64,000 bases of DNA from Streptomyces sp. NRRL WC-3626 (GCF_000718785.1 NZ_JOCA01000002.1:520594-584593); one strand, 5' to 3'; shown: positions 41,889-50,599, counted from the stretch's first letter. Notes: generated by a model not told the origin, from the letters alone. Numbers and translations are program-made.

Positions 41889-42929
41889 GTGATCGTCTGG
41901 GTCAACGGCGCGTTCGGTGCGGGAAAGACCACCACCGCGCACGAACTGATCGAGCTGATCCCGAACAGCACGCTCTTCGACCCCGAGGTCATCGGCGGAG
42001 CACTGGAACGGCTGCTTCCGCCCAAGCGCCTCGCCGAGGTCGGCGACTTCCAGGACCTCCCGGTCTGGCGACGACTCGTGATCGACACGGCGGCCGCGAT
42101 GCTCGCCGAGCTCGGCGGGACGCTGGTGGTCCCCATGACCCTGCTGCGCCAGGAGTACCGCGACGAGATCTTCGGCGGCCTCGCCGCCCGGCGCATACCG
42201 GTCAGGCATGTCCTGCTGACTCCGGCGGAAACGATCCTGCGCGAGCGAATAGCCGGCCGGGAGGTCCCGGCGGATCTCCCCGACGCCGAGATACGGGTCC
42301 GGCAATGGTCGTACGACCACATCGAGCCGTACAAGACCGCCCTCGCGGGCTGGCTCACCGCCGACGCCTATCCCGTCGACAGCGGACCCCTCACCCCGTA
42401 CGAGACCGCCCTGCGCATCGCCGAGGCGGTCGGCAGCGGGGAGGTGCCGGCCTGCGACATCGTGCAGACGCCCGAACCCACCGCCGAGACGGTCGCCGCC
42501 GGGGTGCTGCTCTTCGACGAACAGGACCGGGTGCTGCTGGTCGACCCGACCTACAAACCGGGCTGGGAGTTCCCCGGCGGGGTCGTGGAACGCGGCGAGG
42601 CCCCCGCGCGCGCGGGCATGCGCGAGGTCGCCGAGGAGACCGGGATACGCCTCGACGACGTACCGGCGCTCCTCGTCGTCGACTGGGAACCGCCCGCGCC
42701 CCCCGCCTTCGGCGGCCTGCGGCTGCTCTTCGACGGCGGCCGCCTCGACCCCGCGGACGCCGGCCGCGTCCTGCTCCCCGGCCCGGAACTGCGCGCCTGG
42801 CGCTTCGCCTCGGAGGCCGAGGCCGCCGAACTCCTCCCCCCGGTCCGCTACGAACGCCTGTGCTGCGCCCTACGGGCCCGCGAACGCGGCAGGGCGATGT
42901 ACCTCGAGGCGGGGGTGCCGGTCGGCTGA
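41889..42929 (+). CDS. P-loop ATPase (AAA-like) fused to a NUDIX hydrolase
   Basis: 346 residues with two domains. Residues ~1-185 form a small P-loop NTPase or nucleotide kinase-like domain (IVWVNGAFGAGKTTTAHEL; Walker A 7-14). Residues ~195-346 form a NUDIX domain whose box runs from GG230 to about 253 (GGVVERGEAPARAGMREVAEETGI), matching GX5EX7REUXEEXGU. GTG at 41889 was chosen for its GAGGGGGAAAC Shine-Dalgarno; an ATG frame from 41772 would add ~39 residues of low similarity. The pairing suggests coupled phosphorylation and nucleotide-pyrophosphate hydrolysis, but the substrate is unknown. Confidence 0.9.
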   Translation: MIVWVNGAFGAGKTTTAHELIELIPNSTLFDPEVIGGALERLLPPKRLAEVGDFQDLPVWRRLVIDTAAAMLAELGGTLVVPMTLLRQEYRDEIFGGLAARRIPVRHVLLTPAETILRERIAGREVPADLPDAEIRVRQWSYDHIEPYKTALAGWLTADAYPVDSGPLTPYETALRIAEAVGSGEVPACDIVQTPEPTAETVAAGVLLFDEQDRVLLVDPTYKPGWEFPGGVVERGEAPARAGMREVAEETGIRLDDVPALLVVDWEPPAPPAFGGLRLLFDGGRLDPADAGRVLLPGPELRAWRFASEAEAAELLPPVRYERLCCALRARERGRAMYLEAGVPVG

Positions 42930-42933
42930 GACG

Positions 42934-42971
42934 CCGGGTGCCGGCCGCCCGTACGGGCGGCCGGCACCCGG
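42934..42971. terminator. Bidirectional terminator, perfect 38-bp palindrome
   Basis: 19-bp perfect arms (left arm CCGGGTGCCGGCCGCCCGT) meeting at a CCGTACGG centre with no loop mismatch, between the convergent AAA-NUDIX and M20 genes. A hairpin of this length is an obvious transcription stop in both directions. Confidence 0.85.
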
Positions 42972-42975
42972 GTCG

Positions 42976-44337
42976 TCAGCGGGCGGCTGACGCGTAGTTG
43001 CGCAGGAACAGGGCCTCGGCGAGGGAGAGGCGCTCCAGTTCGTCGGGGGAGACGCTCTCGTTCACCGCGTGGATCTGAGCCTCCGGCTCGCTCAGGCCGA
43101 TCAGCAGGATCTCCGCCTTCGGGTACAGGGCGGCGAGGGTGTTGCACAGCGGGATCGAGCCGCCCTGACCGGCGTACTGCATCTCCTGTCCCGGGTACGC
43201 CACCGACATCGCGTCGGACATGGCCTGGTAGGCCGGGCTGGTGGTGTCCGCGCGGAACGCCTGCCCCTGACCGATCTGCTCGGTGCTCACCCGCGCGCCC
43301 CACGGCGTGTGCGCCTCCAGGTGTGCCCGCAGCAGCCCGGTCGCCCCGGCCGCGTCGACGCCCGGCGGCACCCGAAGGCTGACCAGCGCGCGGGCGCTCG
43401 CCTGCACCGACGGCGTGGCGCCGATCACCGGCGGGCAGTCGATGCCGAGCACGGTCACGGCGGGACGCGCCCAGACGCGGTCCGCGACCGTACCGGAACC
43501 GATCAGCTCCACCCCGTCCAGCACCTTGGCGTCCGTGCGGAACTGCTCGTCGGCGTACTGCAGTCCGTCCCACACCTCGTCGCCGGCCAGCCCGTCGACG
43601 GTGGTGGAGCCGTCCTCGGCGCGCAGCGAGTCCAGGACGCGCACCAGCGCGGCCAGCGCGTCGGGCGCGGCCCCGCCGAACTGGCCCGAGTGCAGATTGC
43701 CCTCGAGGGTGTCGATCCGCACCCGGACGAGCGTCATGCCGCGCAGCGTCGAGGTGACCGTGGGCAGACCGGCGCGGAAGTTGCCCGTGTCGCCGATCAC
43801 GATCGTGTCGGCGGTCAGCAGGTCGGGGTGGGCCTCGGCGTACCGCTCCAGACCGCCGGTGCCCTGCTCCTCCGAACCCTCGACGATCACCTTGACGTGC
43901 ACGGGCACGCCACCGTTCGCCTTCAGCGCGCGCAGCGCCAGCAGATGCATGATCACACCGCCCTTGCAGTCGGCGGCCCCGCGCCCGTACCAGCGGCCGT
44001 CGCGCTCGGTCAGCTCGAACGGCGGCGTGGTCCAGCCGTCCTCGTCCAGCGGCGGCTGCACGTCGTAGTGCGCGTACAGGAGTACGGTCCTGGCGCCCTC
44101 CGGGCCGGGCAGACAGCCGTAGACCGACTGCGTGCCGTCCGGGGTGTCGAGCAGCGCCACGTCCTGGAAACCCTCGGCGGTGAGCGCGTCCGTGATCCAG
44201 CGGGCGGCGCCCTCGCTCTCCTCGCGCGGGAACTGCCCGAAGTCCGCCACCGACTTGAAGGCCACCAGCTCGGCGAGCTCGTCCTTCGCCCTGGGCATCA
44301 GCGAGGCGACGGTCGCGGCGACCGGATTCGACGACAT
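42976..44337 (-). CDS. M20-family dipeptidase (carnosinase-like)
   Basis: 453 residues. The di-zinc set is visible: His90 and catalytic Asp92 (YAHYDVQPP), bridging Asp123 (GAADCKGG), Glu156-Glu157 (EGSEEQGTGG), and downstream LHSGQFGGAAPDAL plus GGSIPL. The dimerisation (lid) domain is in place (VIGATPSVQASARALVSLRVPPG). Such enzymes cleave dipeptides or aminoacyl amides in the cytoplasm. Start at 44337 with AAGGAGCG upstream. It is convergent with the AAA-NUDIX gene and divergent from the geranylgeranyl-reductase-like gene. Confidence 0.95.
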   Translation of the reverse strand: MSSNPVAATVASLMPRAKDELAELVAFKSVADFGQFPREESEGAARWITDALTAEGFQDVALLDTPDGTQSVYGCLPGPEGARTVLLYAHYDVQPPLDEDGWTTPPFELTERDGRWYGRGAADCKGGVIMHLLALRALKANGGVPVHVKVIVEGSEEQGTGGLERYAEAHPDLLTADTIVIGDTGNFRAGLPTVTSTLRGMTLVRVRIDTLEGNLHSGQFGGAAPDALAALVRVLDSLRAEDGSTTVDGLAGDEVWDGLQYADEQFRTDAKVLDGVELIGSGTVADRVWARPAVTVLGIDCPPVIGATPSVQASARALVSLRVPPGVDAAGATGLLRAHLEAHTPWGARVSTEQIGQGQAFRADTTSPAYQAMSDAMSVAYPGQEMQYAGQGGSIPLCNTLAALYPKAEILLIGLSEPEAQIHAVNESVSPDELERLSLAEALFLRNYASAAR

Positions 44338-44532
44338 GGGCACGCTCCTTGTGGGTGCGACGTTGTAACGTTCGCGTCCATCTTTGTACGAGATGATCGC
44401 GTGGTCGGCGTGAGGACCCGTGTACGGGGCACTTACGCCGCCGATCCTCCCACAGTGGCCCGACGTGATCGCCGCCGTAGGATGCGGGAGGACAGGAGCG
44501 GCAGGCGGCTGGATCGGGAGCAGTAGACCATC

Positions 44533-45765
44533 GTGAGCAGCGAGAACTCTTCGGCGGACGACGTACAGCAGGTGTGGGACGTCGTCGTGGTGGGCGCGGG
44601 ACCCGCGGGGGCCTCGGCGGCCTACGCGGCGGCGGTCGCGGGACGGCGCGTGCTGTTGCTGGAGAAGGCGGAGTTGCCGCGCTACAAGACGTGCGGCGGC
44701 GGCATCATCGGCCCCTCGCGCGACTCCCTCCCGCCCGGCTTCGAGCTTCCCTTCAAGGACCGGGTGCACGCGGTGACGTTCTCGCACAACGGCCGCTTCA
44801 CCCGTACCCGGCGCTCGCGGCAGATGCTGTTCGGGCTGATCAACCGGCCCGAGTTCGACCAGCAGCTCGTGGAGCACGCGCAGAAGGCGGGTGCCGAACT
44901 GCGCACCGGCGCCGCCGTGCAGCGGGTGGAGCAGCACGGCTCGGCCGTACCGGACCGGCGCACGGTCGCCGTCGTCCTGCAGGGCGGCGAGACGGTGCTG
45001 GCGCGGGCCGTGGTCGGCGCGGACGGCAGCGCGGGCCGGATAGGGGCCCATGTCGGCGTCAAGCTGGACCAGGTCGACCTCGGCCTGGAGGCGGAGATCC
45101 CGGTTCCGGAGACGGTCGCGGAGGACTGGAAGGGCCGGGTGCTCATCGACTGGGGCCCGATGCCCGGCAGTTACGGCTGGGTCTTCCCCAAGGGGGACAC
45201 GCTCACCGTTGGTGTGATCTCACGGCGCGGTGAAGGCGCCGCGACCAAGCGGTACTTGGAGGACTTCGTCGGGCGGCTCGGCCTCGCCGGCTTCGAACCG
45301 AGCATCTCCTCGGGCCACTTGACGCGCTGCCGGGCCGAGGACTCGCCGCTGTCGCGCGGCCGGGTGCTGGTGTGCGGGGACGCGGCCGGGCTGCTGGAGC
45401 CGTGGACCCGCGAGGGCATCTCCTTCGCGCTGCGCTCGGGCCGGTTGGCGGGGGAGTGGGCGGTACGGATCGCGGAGGCGCACGACGCCGTGGACACCCG
45501 CCGGCAGGCCCTGAACTACGCCTTCGCGGTCAAGGCGGGGCTCGGCGTCGAGATGAGCGTCGGCAAGCGGATGCTGGCGGCGTTCGAACGGCGCCCCGGG
45601 GTCTTCCACGCGGTGCTCACCGGCTTCCGTCCGGCCTGGAAGGCGTTCAGGGACATCACCCGGGGTTCGACGACGCTCGGCGAACTGGTGCGCACACACC
45701 CGCTGGCGCACCGCGCGCTGATGGCCCTGGACCGGCGTCCCGCGGGCGACGAGGTCAGCTCCTGA
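44533..45765 (+). CDS. Geranylgeranyl-reductase-family FAD-dependent oxidoreductase
   Basis: 410 residues. FAD-binding motif WDVVVVGAGPAGASAAYAAAVAGRRVLLLEK (GxGxxG at 21-26), substrate/flavin motif PRYKTCGGGI, and the second dinucleotide site VLVCGDAAGLLEPWTREGISFALRSGRLAG are typical of the geranylgeranyl reductase/DGGGPL family. It may hydrogenate polyprenyl chains of quinones or lipids. GTG start at 44533. The gene tail overlaps the deazaflavin-dependent oxidoreductase gene tail by 11 bp (convergent). No isoprenoid genes lie nearby. Confidence 0.93.
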   Translation: MSSENSSADDVQQVWDVVVVGAGPAGASAAYAAAVAGRRVLLLEKAELPRYKTCGGGIIGPSRDSLPPGFELPFKDRVHAVTFSHNGRFTRTRRSRQMLFGLINRPEFDQQLVEHAQKAGAELRTGAAVQRVEQHGSAVPDRRTVAVVLQGGETVLARAVVGADGSAGRIGAHVGVKLDQVDLGLEAEIPVPETVAEDWKGRVLIDWGPMPGSYGWVFPKGDTLTVGVISRRGEGAATKRYLEDFVGRLGLAGFEPSISSGHLTRCRAEDSPLSRGRVLVCGDAAGLLEPWTREGISFALRSGRLAGEWAVRIAEAHDAVDTRRQALNYAFAVKAGLGVEMSVGKRMLAAFERRPGVFHAVLTGFRPAWKAFRDITRGSTTLGELVRTHPLAHRALMALDRRPAGDEVSS

Positions 45766-46210
45766 CGGTGATCCGGAAGACGGGGTGGTCGTGCGCGGCC
45801 GCGGCGATCTCCTCGTCGGAGGACCGGGCGGTGACGCCCTGGAAGTACTGGTTGACCTCCCAGCCCCACTTCTCCAGGTAGGTCCGCAGGATCGGGAGCT
45901 TCTCCTCGTCGGGAAGCTCCACCGCGGTGAAGGCGCGGACCTTGCGCCCCACCCGCAGTTCCCCGCCCTCGGCGGCACGCATGTTGCGCACCCACTGGGA
46001 GTGGCCGCGCGCCGAGACGATGTACTGGCCGCCGTCATGGGTGTGCGGGTTGACCGGGATGCGCTGCATGCGTCCGCTCTTGCGGCCGCGGACGGACATC
46101 TCCGCGGTGCCGGCGAAGCTGAGCCCGTGCCGGGCCAGCCAGCCGACGACGCTGTTGAGCCGGACGGTGAGGGGGCTGCCCTTGCGGTAGTACGGCGCTG
46201 ACGACGACAT
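45755..46210 (-). CDS. Nitroreductase/deazaflavin (F420)-dependent family oxidoreductase
   Basis: 151 residues of the DDN/pyridoxamine-oxidase-like F420 split-barrel family: PLTVRLNSVVGWLARHGLSFAGTAEMSVRGRKSGRMQRIPVNPHTHDGGQYIVSARGHSQWVRNMRAAEGGELRVGRKVRAFTAVELPDEEK. The RGRKSG and HSQWVRN motifs bind the deazaflavin or phosphate. Substrates vary (menaquinone, coumarins, nitroimidazoles). Start at 46210 with GGAGGTCACC. It is divergent from the TetR gene, whose operator repeats lie between them. Confidence 0.9.
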   Translation of the reverse strand: MSSSAPYYRKGSPLTVRLNSVVGWLARHGLSFAGTAEMSVRGRKSGRMQRIPVNPHTHDGGQYIVSARGHSQWVRNMRAAEGGELRVGRKVRAFTAVELPDEEKLPILRTYLEKWGWEVNQYFQGVTARSSDEEIAAAAHDHPVFRITVRS

Positions 46211-46238
46211 CGGTGACCTCCAGGGTCGGTGCGATTGG

Positions 46239-46352
46239 GCGAGAGCGGTGCTCGCTTTTGTGAGCACTGCTCTCGCTCGGCGTGGCTTCAGTCTGCATGG
46301 TGTCGTGCGGTAAAGCAAGAGCAGTGCTCTCGTTTGTGTGCACCGCTCTCGC
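46239..46352. repeat. Tandem 38-bp operator repeat (76-bp period) upstream of the TetR gene
   Basis: Two copies of a 38-bp unit (46239-46276, 46315-46352), each itself an inverted repeat with outer arms GCGAGAGC / GCTCTCGC (one arm of copy 2 reads GCAAGAGC). Consensus half-sites are GCGAGAGCRSTGCTC. They lie exactly between the divergent deazaflavin oxidoreductase and TetR genes, so each unit could hold a TetR dimer pair. Confidence 0.75.
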
Positions 46353-46372
46353 ATTCATGGGACACTGACCCC

Positions 46373-47095
46373 ATGACCAGCTCCGCACACGGCGTCCGCG
46401 CCCGGGCCAGGATCGAAGTCACCGCGGCCATCAAGGAAGAGGCCCGCAGACAGCTCGCGCACGAAGGCGCCACCAAACTGTCGCTGCGGGCCGTCGCCCG
46501 GGAGCTCGGCATGGCCTCCTCCGCCCTCTACCGCTACTTCCCCAGCCGTGACGACCTGCTGACCGCCCTGATCATCGACGCCTACGAGTCCCTCGGCGCC
46601 GCGGCCGAGGCGGCCCGGGACGCGGCCGCCGACGCCGGACCGGTGCGGCGCTGGACCGCCGTGTGCGAGGGCGTCCGCGCCTGGGCGCTCGCCCATCCTC
46701 ACGAGTACGCGCTGATCTACGGCACACCGGTGCCCGGCTACACCGCGCCCGACACGACCGTGCCCGCCGCCGAACGCTCCGCTCTCGTCATCATCGGCAT
46801 CCTCCGCGACGCACAGCGCGGTCTCGGCCTCGCCAAGCCCGCCCTGCCGGACGACCTGCGCCCCGAGGCCGTGCGCATGGCCGCCGACCTCGCCCCCGAC
46901 CTGCCGCCCGAGGTGGTGGCGACGATGGTGGCCGCCTGGGCCCAGCTGTTCGGGCTGATCGGGTTCGAGCTGTTCGGGCAGTTCAACCGGGTGGTGGAGG
47001 ACCGCGACACCTTCTTCCGGCACGCGGTGGGACAACTCGCGCACACCGTGGGGCTGGTGTATCCGCAGCAGGGTCCCGCGGGCGAGCCCTCGTAG
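46373..47095 (+). CDS. TetR-family transcriptional regulator (TetR/AcrR with TetR_C_33-like domain)
   Basis: 240 residues. The HTH covers IEVTAAIKEEARRQLAHEGATKLSLRAVARELGMASSALYRYFPSRDDLLTALIIDAYESL (~residues 14-75). The C-terminal part has RRWTAVCEGVRAWALAHPHEYALIYGTPVPGYTAPDTTVPAAERSALVIIGIL, a signature of an actinomycete TetR subfamily that is often next to deazaflavin-dependent oxidoreductases. Start at 46373. It very probably represses the divergent oxidoreductase and itself through the 38-bp repeats. Confidence 0.94.
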   Translation: MTSSAHGVRARARIEVTAAIKEEARRQLAHEGATKLSLRAVARELGMASSALYRYFPSRDDLLTALIIDAYESLGAAAEAARDAAADAGPVRRWTAVCEGVRAWALAHPHEYALIYGTPVPGYTAPDTTVPAAERSALVIIGILRDAQRGLGLAKPALPDDLRPEAVRMAADLAPDLPPEVVATMVAAWAQLFGLIGFELFGQFNRVVEDRDTFFRHAVGQLAHTVGLVYPQQGPAGEPS

Positions 47096-47173
47096 GCGGA
47101 CGGACGTACTTCGCCGGGAGTACGTGTGATCACCACGCCGGGCTGACGTCGCACCGGGTCTCCGCCGTCTAGC

Positions 47174-48394
47174 GTGACGGACATGGACGAACAGCGCGGA
47201 CCCCTGGGCGGACCACCGGGCCGGTGGCGTCCCGTGCGGCCGCTCGAGCACGGCGGGAGCCCCCGGTGGCCCTGGCGTTCCACCGTGCTGGTCACGGCGT
47301 TCGTGCTGATCGGCTCCCAGTTCGCCGATCACGCCCAGCACGGCGAGCGGGCCGCCCTGGACCCCGCCGCACGGCTCCTGCTCCTGGCGTCGGGCCTGAC
47401 GCTGCTGTGGCGGCGGCGCCACCCCGTGCCCGTGGTGTTCGCCGCCGTCGCCGCCGTCCTGCTCTACGTCGGGGCCGGCTACCCGTACGGGCCGGTGTTC
47501 CTCACCGTCGCCGTGGCCTGCTTCAGCGCCGTCGTCTCCGGACACCGGCACGCGACCTGGGCGGCGATGGGGGCCCTGTGGGTGGGGCATGTGCTGATCT
47601 CCCAGGTGCTGTACCGGTGGCTGCCGCCGTCCGGCGACAGCGCCGCCTCCTGGAGCCAGGAGATCGTGATCGCCACCTGGGTGGTGGCGCTCGTCGCGGT
47701 GTCGGAACTGGCCAGGACCCGCCGTGAGCAGTGGGCGCGGGAGCGGGCCGAACGGGCCCAGGCGGCGCGGCGGCGCGCGGACGAGGAGCGGCTGCGGATC
47801 GCCCGCGAACTGCACGACGTGCTCGCGCACAGCATCTCGGTCATCCATGTGCAGGCCGGTGTCGGCCTCGCGTTGCTGGACAGCGACCCGGAGCAGGCGC
47901 GCAGCGCGCTCACCACCATCAAGGAACAGAGCAAGGAGGCGCTCGGGGAGGTGCGCCAGGTGCTCGACACCCTGCGCGCGCCGGGTGCCGCGCCGCGCGC
48001 CCCGGCGCCCGGCCTGGACCGGCTCGCGGAACTGGTGGAACAGGCCGCGAGCGCGGGCCTCACCGTGACCGTCGAGGGGGAGCCGCCCCGGCTGCCGCCC
48101 GGCGCGGACCTGGCGGCCTTCCGCATCGTCCAGGAGGCCCTCACCAACGTCGTACGGCACTCGGGGTCGCGCGAGGCGCGGGTGCGGATCGCCCACGGCG
48201 AGGGGCGGCTGCGGCTGCGCGTTGACGACGACGGGCCGGCCACCGGTGCCGACGCGGGCGGCGGCGGGAACGGGCTGGCCGGGATGCGGGAGCGCGCCGC
48301 CGCGCTGGATGGCACCATCGAGGCGGGCCCGCGCCACGACGGCGGGTTCCGGGTGCTCGCCGTACTTCCGATCGAAGCCGAGGAGGACCGGTGA
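47174..48394 (+). CDS. Sensor histidine kinase (NarL/HisKA_3 type)
   Basis: 406 residues. About five transmembrane helices (~35-180) and a short linker lead into the HisKA_3 dimerisation domain with phosphoacceptor His214 (RIARELHDVLAHSISVI) and an HATPase domain (FRIVQEALTNVVRHSGS, GLAGMRERAAALDG). This is the actinomycete NarL-type sensor design with the sensing part inside the membrane. ATG 47183 is an alternative start. It overlaps the response regulator by 4 bp (GTGA), so they are a two-component pair. Signal unknown; no clear target gene. Confidence 0.95.
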   Translation: MTDMDEQRGPLGGPPGRWRPVRPLEHGGSPRWPWRSTVLVTAFVLIGSQFADHAQHGERAALDPAARLLLLASGLTLLWRRRHPVPVVFAAVAAVLLYVGAGYPYGPVFLTVAVACFSAVVSGHRHATWAAMGALWVGHVLISQVLYRWLPPSGDSAASWSQEIVIATWVVALVAVSELARTRREQWARERAERAQAARRRADEERLRIARELHDVLAHSISVIHVQAGVGLALLDSDPEQARSALTTIKEQSKEALGEVRQVLDTLRAPGAAPRAPAPGLDRLAELVEQAASAGLTVTVEGEPPRLPPGADLAAFRIVQEALTNVVRHSGSREARVRIAHGEGRLRLRVDDDGPATGADAGGGGNGLAGMRERAAALDGTIEAGPRHDGGFRVLAVLPIEAEEDR

Positions 48395-49056
48395 TCCGTG
48401 TACTGCTCGCCGACGACCAGTCACTGGTCCGGGCGGGTTTCCGCGCGCTGCTGGACGCGCAGCCGGACATCGGGGTGGCGGGGGAGGCGTCCGACGGCGA
48501 GGAGGCCGTCCGGCTGATCCGCGAACTGCGGCCCGACGTCGTGCTGATGGACATCCGTATGCCCGCGCTCGACGGTCTCGCGGCCACCCGCCGGGTGACC
48601 CGGGACCCGGATCTGGCGGAGGTGAGGGTGGTCATGCTCACCACCTTCGAACTCGACGAGTACGTCTTCGAGGCGATCCGGGCAGGAGCCTCGGGCTTCC
48701 TGGTCAAGGACACCGAGCCGGAGGAACTGCTGCGCGCGGTCAGGGCGGTGGTCGACGGTGACGCGCTGCTGTCGCCCGGGGTGACCCGGCGGCTGATCGC
48801 CGAGTTCGCGGCCCGTTCCAAGGAACCGGCCGCCGCCGGCGCCCTGTCCGCGCTCACCGAGCGGGAACGGGAGGTCATGGCGTTGGTCGGCATGGGCCTG
48901 TCCAACGAGGAGATCGCCCGCCGGCTGGTGGTCAGCCCGCTCACCGCCAAGACCCACGTCAGCCGCACCATGGTGAAACTGGGTGCCCGTGACCGGGCCC
49001 AACTGGTGGTGCTGGCCTACGAGTCGGGATTGGTGCGGCCGGGCTGGCTGGGCTGA
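48391..49056 (+). CDS. NarL-family (LuxR HTH) response regulator
   Basis: 221 residues. Receiver domain with Asp54 phosphoacceptor (VVLMDIRMPALDG) and the Thr/Lys switch residues (MLTTFELDEYVFEAIRAGASGFLVKDTEPEELLRAV). LuxR HTH at the C-terminus (LTEREREVMALVGMGLSNEEIARRLVVSPLTAKTHVSRTMVKLGARDRAQLVVLAYESG). GTG at 48391 with GAGGAGG upstream. Partner of the preceding kinase. Its tail overlaps the DUF6332 gene tail by 40 bp. Confidence 0.96.
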   Translation: MIRVLLADDQSLVRAGFRALLDAQPDIGVAGEASDGEEAVRLIRELRPDVVLMDIRMPALDGLAATRRVTRDPDLAEVRVVMLTTFELDEYVFEAIRAGASGFLVKDTEPEELLRAVRAVVDGDALLSPGVTRRLIAEFAARSKEPAAAGALSALTEREREVMALVGMGLSNEEIARRLVVSPLTAKTHVSRTMVKLGARDRAQLVVLAYESGLVRPGWLG

Positions 49057-49301
49057 CCCGCCCGCCGGAACCGGACCAGCACGGCGATCGTGCGGACGGC
49101 GAACAGGGCCGCCGCGAGAACGGCTCCCATGTGTGGCAGCACCGTCTCGACGACGTCCGGCAGCGAGAAGAGCAGTGCCGGCCCCGCCACCGCCCCGAGG
49201 ACGAGCGCGGCCGCGAACGCCGCGCTGACCAGCGCGTACCCGATCTCCACGGTGATGGCGTCCCGCTCCGCCTGGCTCCGCCGGCCCCCGTACCCCGTCA
49301 T
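49017..49301 (-). CDS. DUF6332 family membrane protein
   Basis: 94 residues with two transmembrane helices (EIGYALVSAAFAAALVLGAVAGPALLF, HMGAVLAAALFAVRTIAVLVRF) and a short charged N-terminus (GRRSQAERDAITVEI). The ERDAITVEIGYA motif marks this Streptomyces family of unknown function. Start at 49301 with GGGGGCGG upstream. It is convergent with and overlaps the response regulator gene by 40 bp. Confidence 0.75.
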   Translation of the reverse strand: MTGYGGRRSQAERDAITVEIGYALVSAAFAAALVLGAVAGPALLFSLPDVVETVLPHMGAVLAAALFAVRTIAVLVRFRRAGQPSQPGRTNPDS

Positions 49302-49412
49302 GTCCGCCCCCTGATTCCGGTCACCCGAGGAGTGAAACAGGCGCGCGCCCGGCGGACAAGCGGCCCGCCGGCGCCCCCTGGAAGGAAAGCGGCTCTCTGC
49401 TACGGTGCGCCC

Positions 49413-49805
49413 ATGGCGGCGGACCAGGCCGAACAGGCGCTCGTGGAACGGTGGCGCGGCGTACTCGCGCTGCAGGCGCGCACCCAGTGCGAGATCGACC
49501 GCGCTCTGCACGAACACGGCCTGTGCGGCAGCGACTTCGAGGTCCTCGACATCCTCGCCCAGAACCGCGGATCGGGCGGCTGCTCCTACCGCGTCCAGGA
49601 GATCTCCGAGCATGTCCATCTGAGCCAGAGCGCGCTGTCCCGGCTGATCGCCCGGCTGGAGAAGGAGGGCCTCGCCGAGCGCGGGCTCTGCCCGGAGGAC
49701 CGGCGCGGCGTACGCGTCTCGCTCACGGCGAAGGGACGCGCACTGCATGGCGAGGTGCTGCCCGTACAGCGCGCGGTACTGGCCCGCATGCTCGCGGACG
49801 GCTGA
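49413..49805 (+). CDS. MarR-family transcriptional regulator
   Basis: 130 residues: LQARTQCEIDRALHEHGLCGSDFEVLDILAQNRGSGGCSYRVQEISEHVHLSQSALSRLIARLEKEGLAERGLCPEDRRGVRVSLTAKGR, a complete MarR winged helix with the wing DRRGVRV. Three Cys (49413 frame residues ~26, 38 and the GGCSY one) could be redox-sensitive. It is divergent from the DUF6332 gene. The target is unclear; neighbours on the same side are the mycothiol-type enzyme (minus strand) and the MDR-like genes further on. Confidence 0.9.
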   Translation: MAADQAEQALVERWRGVLALQARTQCEIDRALHEHGLCGSDFEVLDILAQNRGSGGCSYRVQEISEHVHLSQSALSRLIARLEKEGLAERGLCPEDRRGVRVSLTAKGRALHGEVLPVQRAVLARMLADG

Positions 49806-49829
49806 GCGACGGGGCTCCGGAGGGCGACC

Positions 49830-50564
49830 TCAGATGACGGCGGACGTCTCCCGCCACAGCGCGGCGAGCCCCGGATCGCCGGACACCGCCGGCACCGGCG
49901 CCCGGTTCCACAGCGCGAGATACAACTGCTCGGCCGTTCCGGACAGTTCGCACTCCGCCTCCCCGGACCCGTCCCGCGTGGTCACGGGCGGCTCCTGGGA
50001 CAGCCGTACGGTCCACACCGCGTCCGCGTCGGTCGCGCGCACGCGCAGGATCCTGGGCGCCCCGGTGCGCACCCGGCTCCGTGCCCGCGCGTGGAAGCCG
50101 CGCAGCAGCTCGTCGACGCCGTCCGCCGCGAAGTCCGCGGGGACGGCTGACGGTGTGCCGCCGCCGGCCGACTCCGCGTCGAACCGGTGGACGGTCGTCT
50201 CGTGTGCCTGCCGGCGGGCCCAGAACACGAGCGCGGAGGGTGCTCCCGGCAGAAAGGTGAAGCACTCCACGCCGGGCGCCGCACCCGCCAGGGTGTCCAC
50301 CAGCCGCCGGTGGCCGTCGCGGTACCAGTCCACCAGCGCGGGGCCGTCCAGCTCCGGGGGCTCACCCATCGGGCGTGGCCCGGTGTGCCCGTCCGCGACG
50401 AAGGCGGCGGCCCACCGGTGCACCACGCCCGTGTGCCGGAGCAGGTCCCGGACGCGCCACCCCGGGCAGGCCGGGACGACGGCGTCCGTACCGGTCCGCT
50501 CGGCGGCGCCGACGAGCAACCGGCCTTCCTTCTCCAGGATTCCGAGGTACCGGGCCGTGTCCAT
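49830..50564 (-). CDS. Maleylpyruvate-isomerase-family (mycothiol-dependent) DinB-like protein
   Basis: 244 residues of the MDMPI/DinB_2 superfamily: LEKEGRLLVGAAERTGTDAVVPACPGWRVRDLLRHTGVVHRWAAAFV (helix-bundle core, His ligand in HTG), ALVFWARRQAHETTVHRFDAESAGG (second metal ligands) and the C-terminal sterol-carrier-like domain ELSGTAEQLYLALWNRAPVP. Such proteins use mycothiol, the thiol of actinomycetes, for isomerisation or conjugation. Start at 50564. Substrate unknown. Confidence 0.9.
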   Translation of the reverse strand: MDTARYLGILEKEGRLLVGAAERTGTDAVVPACPGWRVRDLLRHTGVVHRWAAAFVADGHTGPRPMGEPPELDGPALVDWYRDGHRRLVDTLAGAAPGVECFTFLPGAPSALVFWARRQAHETTVHRFDAESAGGGTPSAVPADFAADGVDELLRGFHARARSRVRTGAPRILRVRATDADAVWTVRLSQEPPVTTRDGSGEAECELSGTAEQLYLALWNRAPVPAVSGDPGLAALWRETSAVI

Positions 50565-50599
50565 GGGCAGGATTGTGCCGGACGGACGTTCGCCCTGAT

